This document shows positions 60,710 through 64,000 of a stretch of 64,000 bases of DNA, piece by piece. A model generated the notes under the pieces. The model was given only the letters and a program-made list of their open reading frames with translations. It had not been told where the DNA came from and did no database searches. The DNA is taken from assembly GCA_945860385.1 (NCBI GenBank), contig CAMAQD010000005.1, positions 62,001 to 126,000 on the forward strand, in the 5' to 3' direction. Positions within the stretch are counted from its first letter, which is position 1, and each line of letters starts with the position of its first letter. A program made the position numbers and the translations under genes. The DNA is from Flavobacterium psychrophilum (GTDB lineage: Bacteria > Bacteroidota > Bacteroidia > Flavobacteriales > Flavobacteriaceae).

Positions 60710-61705
60710 TCAATCCAATTTTTCTGTTAATTTTTTAAACACAGATTTTGCTGATTTTCCTTCATATAGGATGCTATAAACCGCATCTATAATTGGGGTT
60801 TCAGCACCATAATCCAAGTTGAGGTTGTAGGCACTCTTAGTGGCATAATAGCCTTCGGCAACCATACTCATTTCCATCATTGCAGATTTTACAGTATAAC
60901 CTTTTCCAATCATATTCCCGAACATTCTGTTTCTTGAAAAAATAGAATAACCCGTTACCAATAAATCGCCCAAATAAGCCGAATCATTAATGTTGCGTTT
61001 CATTTTATGGACTTTCTTAATGAATTTTTTCATCTCTCGAATACCATTACTCATCAAAACTGATTGAAAGTTATCACCATAACCCAATCCGTGAGCCATT
61101 CCTGCTGCAATAGCATAAATATTCTTGAGCATTGCTGCATATTCGGTTCCAATAATATCATCAGAGATTTTGGTTTTGATATAATTTCCAGATAAATTTT
61201 TGGCCACGATTTTAGCTTTTTTAGCATCGCCACAAGCAATGGTAAGATAGGACAAACGTTCCAAAGCTACTTCTTCGGCGTGACAAGGACCGGTAATTAC
61301 ACCAATATTTTCAAATGGAATATTGTAAGTTTTGTTGAAATGTTCGCCAACAATCAAGCTAGTTTCGGGAACGATTCCTTTGATGGCCGAGAAAATAACT
61401 TTGCCCTCCAAACTTGCGGTTAATTTTTCTAATTCGCCACTCAAAAAGGCTGAAGGAATTGCAAAAATGATATAATCAGCGTAAGTAACTGCTTCATTAA
61501 TATCACTTGTAAGTTTTAATTTTTTTACGTCAAATTCTACAGAACTTAGGTAATTGGGATTGTGATGGTGTGTTTTGATATGTTCAATGGCATCTTCATT
61601 TCGCATGTACCAAGTAATTTCCTGAAGGTTTACGCATAACATTTTAGCAATTGCAGTTGCCCAACTTCCGCCACCAATTACGGAAAATTTTAAATTTTCG
61701 GCCAT
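60710..61705 (-). CDS. gpsA: Glycerol-3-phosphate dehydrogenase [NAD(P)+]
   Basis: GpsA reduces dihydroxyacetone phosphate to sn-glycerol-3-phosphate for phospholipid synthesis. The protein of 331 residues has the dinucleotide-binding GGGSWATAIAKML (about 9-21), FAIPSAFLSGEL, FSAIKGIVPE, VITGPCHAEEVA and the catalytic Lys region in AMLKNIYAIAAGM, then the C-terminal LGDLLVTGYS. I chose the ATG at 61705 because a -7 box lies at 61731-61724; the longer frame at 61726 would start inside it. A truncated second copy of its 3' end lies downstream. Confidence 0.97.
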   Translation of the reverse strand: MAENLKFSVIGGGSWATAIAKMLCVNLQEITWYMRNEDAIEHIKTHHHNPNYLSSVEFDVKKLKLTSDINEAVTYADYIIFAIPSAFLSGELEKLTASLEGKVIFSAIKGIVPETSLIVGEHFNKTYNIPFENIGVITGPCHAEEVALERLSYLTIACGDAKKAKIVAKNLSGNYIKTKISDDIIGTEYAAMLKNIYAIAAGMAHGLGYGDNFQSVLMSNGIREMKKFIKKVHKMKRNINDSAYLGDLLVTGYSIFSRNRMFGNMIGKGYTVKSAMMEMSMVAEGYYATKSAYNLNLDYGAETPIIDAVYSILYEGKSAKSVFKKLTEKLD

Positions 61706-61723
61706 TTTTTTATTAGATTTAAT

Positions 61724-61756
61724 CAAAAGTACTTAAAAATTCATCAATAAAGCAAA
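61724..61756 (-). promoter_or_regulatory. gpsA: Putative gpsA promoter (TTTG, 21 bases, TACTTTTG on minus strand)
   Basis: A TTTG (61756-61753) and a TACTTTTG box (61731-61724) on the minus strand are 21 bases apart, an excellent fit to the Bacteroidota consensus, and end 18 bases before the chosen gpsA start. Confidence 0.7.
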
Positions 61757-61841
61757 ATCAAAGCATAGAAAATATCTTAAAAACAGTATTAATCAATTTT
61801 TTTTAATTTCACACAATATGTTTATTTTTTATACGTTATGT

Positions 61842-61870
61842 AATTTTAGAAATTGGTTATTTCTAAAATT
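61842..61870. promoter_or_regulatory. Perfect 12-bp inverted repeat with 5-base loop
   Basis: AATTTTAGAAAT (61842-61853) and its exact complement (61859-61870) flank TGGTT. No T-run follows the left-strand direction. It is located in the 249-base gap between gpsA and the alcohol dehydrogenase gene and could be an operator or a stem-loop in a leader. Confidence 0.5.
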
Positions 61871-61913
61871 ATGAGGTTGAATTAGTTAGTTTTGTTTTAG
61901 TAATTTTGAAAAG

Positions 61914-61948
61914 AGGCGCGCTTAAAGGTAGTTTAAGAACGCCTTTTT
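61914..61948. terminator. Terminator-like hairpin after the alcohol dehydrogenase gene
   Basis: Arms AGGCG/CGCCT and CTTAAA/TTTAAG pair (61914-61926 with 61932-61944) with one 2-base internal mismatch, and T-rich runs follow on both strands (TTTTTTG on the plus strand and CTTTTC on the minus strand). It ends the leftward alcohol dehydrogenase unit. Confidence 0.7.
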
Positions 61949-61954
61949 TGTTTT

Positions 61955-63118
61955 CTAATAGCTCATTTCAACTATTGATCTAACTTTTTCTAAGGTAATA
62001 TTTTGTTTTTCACCGAATACTTTCCAACCTCTTTCTTCAAAACGGTTTACAATAAAATCAGCGGTTTTTGCGTAATCTTTGGTGCAATCAGATAATTTGG
62101 TTTGCATTCCCATTGTATGAAAGAAGTTAACTGTTTTGTTGATGGCTTCATTGGCAATTTCGTCATCAGTTCCAGTTAAATTAAATATACGTTTTCCGTA
62201 TTGTGCTAATTTTCCTTTTTTGGTTTCAAACATCACACGATATAAATTTGGTCCTATTATAGCCAAACTTCTGGCGTGATCAATTCCATACAAAGCAGTC
62301 AATTCGTGACCAATCTTGTGGGTTGTCCAATCAGAAGGAACTCCTTTTTGGATTAAACCATTTAAAGCCATCGTGCAACTCCACATAAAATTGGAAGCCA
62401 AAGCATAATCTGTTGGATTTTCAACCACTTCCGGACCAACTTGGATTAAGGTTTGTAAAATGCTTTCTGCAATTCGGTCTTGAAGATAGCCTTCGTGCGG
62501 ATAAGTCAAATATTGTTCTAAAACATGTGTGTATGCATCAACAACACCATTTTGCAATTGTCTTTTTGGTAAAGAAGCAATTACGGTTGGATCACAAATA
62601 GAAAATTTTGGAAACAAAGCAGATCCGCCGAAATCTAATTTTTCCTGAGTAGCATCAATCGTAACCACTGAACCGGAATTCATCTCGCTTCCCGTTGCCG
62701 GCAAAGTCAAAACAGTACCGAATGGAACTACTTTAGAAACTTCTTTAAAAATAATTCTTTTTTGGAGAATATCTATCGGATTTCCTTCGAAAAGTGATGC
62801 TGCTGACATAAATTTTACACCGTCAATGACGCTTCCTCCACCAACGGCAAGAAGGAAATCGATTTTCCGTTCCCCAATAATTTCAACAGCTTTCATCAAT
62901 GTTTCAAAACGCGGATTGGCTTCAATACCACCAAATTCGATTATTTCAAAACCCGATAATGCGGTAGTAACTTGTTCGTAAATTCCATTTTTGAAAATGC
63001 TTCCGCCACCGTAAGCGAGCAATATTTTGGAACCAAAAGGAACCAAAGTGGATAATTTTTCTATTTGTCCTTTTCCAAAAACCAATTGTGTGGGATTGTA
63101 TAATTCGAAATTTAACAT
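61955..63118 (-). CDS. Iron-containing alcohol dehydrogenase (YqhD-like)
   Basis: This 387-residue NADPH-type dehydrogenase reduces aldehydes and ketones to alcohols. It has the family motifs LLAYGGGSIFKNG (about 33-45), LAVGGGSVIDGVKFMS (about 88-103), LPATGSEMNSGSVVT (about 138-152), the metal-binding VVDAYTHVLEQYLTY (about 194-208, Asp and His ligands) and IGHELTALYGIDHARSLAI (about 265-283, further His ligands). The overall pattern fits butanol dehydrogenase/YqhD, which detoxify reactive aldehydes. The DJ-1 gene lies 3 bases upstream in the same operon, which also suggests aldehyde stress response. Confidence 0.93.
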   Translation of the reverse strand: MLNFELYNPTQLVFGKGQIEKLSTLVPFGSKILLAYGGGSIFKNGIYEQVTTALSGFEIIEFGGIEANPRFETLMKAVEIIGERKIDFLLAVGGGSVIDGVKFMSAASLFEGNPIDILQKRIIFKEVSKVVPFGTVLTLPATGSEMNSGSVVTIDATQEKLDFGGSALFPKFSICDPTVIASLPKRQLQNGVVDAYTHVLEQYLTYPHEGYLQDRIAESILQTLIQVGPEVVENPTDYALASNFMWSCTMALNGLIQKGVPSDWTTHKIGHELTALYGIDHARSLAIIGPNLYRVMFETKKGKLAQYGKRIFNLTGTDDEIANEAINKTVNFFHTMGMQTKLSDCTKDYAKTADFIVNRFEERGWKVFGEKQNITLEKVRSIVEMSY

Positions 63119-63121
63119 CGT

Positions 63122-63892
63122 TTATTTTTTAGCGTTTAATTGTTTTAATATTTTTTCGGCAACCAGTTTAGAAGAAGCAGGATTTTGTCCGGTAATTAGC
63201 AAACCATCTTCCACGGCATAAGGCTGCCAATCTCCAACTTTACTGTAAGAAGCTCCGTTTTGTTGTAAAACATCTTCCAGCAAAAATGGAACAATTTTGG
63301 TCAAACCAACCGCTTCTTCTTCAGTATTGGAAAAGCCAGTTACTTTTTTTCCTTTAACCAAATATTCACCATTAATTTTCACATTTTTAAGAGCTCCAGG
63401 TGCGTGACAAACAAAACCAACTGGTTTGTTGTTCGTATAAAACGCTGCAATCAAAGCTGCTGAATTTGTATCTTCGGCCAAATCCCAAAGTGGTCCGTGA
63501 CCTCCGGGATAAAAAACGGCATCGTAATCTGCCTGATTCACGTCGGATAATTTTTTGGTGTTTTTTAGTTTTTCAAGAAGTACCGTGTCGTTGTCAAATC
63601 TTTTGGTATCTTCTGTCGCTGCCGATGGATCTTCACTTTTTGGATCAATTGGAGGCTGTCCACCAAGTGGAGTGACAATGTCGATTATAACTCCTTCATC
63701 TGCCAAAGCGTAATATGGCGCAGCCAATTCTTCTGTCCAAAATCCTGTTTTTTCTCCTGTGTTGCCCAATTTATCGTGACTAGTAACAACAAATAATACT
63801 TTTTTCATACTTTTTTTATTTTGTTTTTGCGCAGTTGCTGTTAGGCAATTCGCAGTTAATATAATAATTACAATCAATGCTATTTTCTTCAT
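63122..63892 (-). CDS. DJ-1/PfpI family protein (Hsp31-like) with N-terminal signal peptide
   Basis: This 256-residue protein has a signal peptide-like N-terminus (about 1-21, ending TATAQ) that precedes a full DJ-1/PfpI domain starting at MKKVLFVVTSHDK (about residue 29). The nucleophile Cys is in VGFVCHAPGAL (about 160), the conserved Glu in EELAAPYY and the GG in FYPGGHGPLWDL. Relatives act as glyoxalase-like deglycases or chaperones. The in-frame ATG at the second MKK would give the cytosolic version; a -7 box immediately upstream of the first ATG supports the secreted form. It is 3 bases before the alcohol dehydrogenase gene. Confidence 0.88.
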   Translation of the reverse strand: MKKIALIVIIILTANCLTATAQKQNKKSMKKVLFVVTSHDKLGNTGEKTGFWTEELAAPYYALADEGVIIDIVTPLGGQPPIDPKSEDPSAATEDTKRFDNDTVLLEKLKNTKKLSDVNQADYDAVFYPGGHGPLWDLAEDTNSAALIAAFYTNNKPVGFVCHAPGALKNVKINGEYLVKGKKVTGFSNTEEEAVGLTKIVPFLLEDVLQQNGASYSKVGDWQPYAVEDGLLITGQNPASSKLVAEKILKQLNAKK

Positions 63893-63909
63893 AACGAATA
63901 TTGTTTATG

Positions 63910-63917
63910 CAAAATTA
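63910..63917 (-). promoter_or_regulatory. Putative -7 box of the DJ-1/dehydrogenase operon (TAATTTTG on minus strand)
   Basis: A TAnnTTTG match 18 bases before the ATG at 63892 supports the long, signal-peptide form. The last 80 bases of the window beyond it hold nothing else that I can name. Confidence 0.5.
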
Positions 63918-64000
63918 GGTTGAATATATTGGTATCGAAGGTTATTTACCACAAGTTTGTGATAAGTAATTTTTCAAAAGCAGTTTGGAGGTTACTTCTT

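Noticed and set aside
1..64000. tRNA, rRNA, riboswitch, insertion sequence, prophage or CRISPR
   Set aside because: No clover-leaf-like set of arms, conserved rRNA stretches, transposase or integrase genes, or spacer arrays were seen on either strand. A dedicated covariance-model search would settle the small RNAs.

Overview
The window reads as a chromosomal segment of a flavobacterium (Bacteroidota, Flavobacteriaceae, probably Flavobacterium or a close relative). The evidence is low G+C, almost no Shine-Dalgarno sequences, many TAnnTTTG -7 promoter boxes just upstream of genes, a type IX secretion (T9SS) sorting domain on a secreted nuclease, a TonB-dependent receptor, several DUF families typical of Bacteroidota, and a complete Bat (aerotolerance-type) operon. 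Identification is by eye from protein sequence; no database search was possible. There is no rRNA, tRNA, CRISPR array, prophage or insertion sequence that I can support.

Layout. 1-7.6 kb: the 3' end of pgk, a four-LysM lytic transglycosylase, a DUF4837 lipoprotein and a GNAT enzyme, then a leftward group of rnpA, a DUF4349 lipoprotein, an S41/CtpA protease and a protein with two tandem OmpA domains. 8-11.6 kb: two tandem PlsC-type acyltransferases, an acyl-ACP desaturase and an HD hydrolase, which suggests membrane lipid remodelling. 11.7-25.5 kb: a heme biosynthesis region of two divergent arms. The left arm holds an AraC regulator of PchR type, hemH and hemJ, followed by a histidine kinase and an enoyl-CoA hydratase. 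The right arm holds hemA, hemC, hemD, hemE, two non-heme passengers, hemF, a DUF4421 outer-membrane protein, hemB and a cytochrome c lipoprotein. Only hemL is missing from an aerobic C5 heme pathway (hemF and hemJ supply the last oxidations).

25.5-32.8 kb: housekeeping genes: a methylguanine methyltransferase, a 3'-5' exonuclease, a Gate-domain membrane protein, a 56-residue membrane protein, class I fumarase, an ACT-domain regulator, YraN and an LD-carboxypeptidase. 32.8-40.8 kb: a cell-surface locus with a T9SS-secreted endonuclease, a DUF5689 lipoprotein, a TonB-dependent receptor and, divergently, a secreted EEP-family nuclease/phosphatase with an OB-fold protein. I read it as a candidate system for capturing and degrading extracellular nucleic acid or a related phosphorylated polymer. 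41-48.2 kb: a CorA transporter with a possible leader peptide, an ALDH7 dehydrogenase, a small outer-membrane protein, a phosphatase with an AlbA_2 protein, an SDR and an aldo/keto reductase. 48.3-57.4 kb: the moxR-DUF58-batABCDE operon.

57.4-64 kb: cvpA, pheS, two small conserved proteins, and a rearranged gpsA region in which a second, allelically diverged 3' end of gpsA and a paralogous small membrane gene lie downstream of the intact gpsA. This is the clearest structural anomaly of the window. The end holds an iron-type alcohol dehydrogenase and a DJ-1/PfpI protein with a signal peptide. Intergenic regions carry at least three families of short dispersed repeats.
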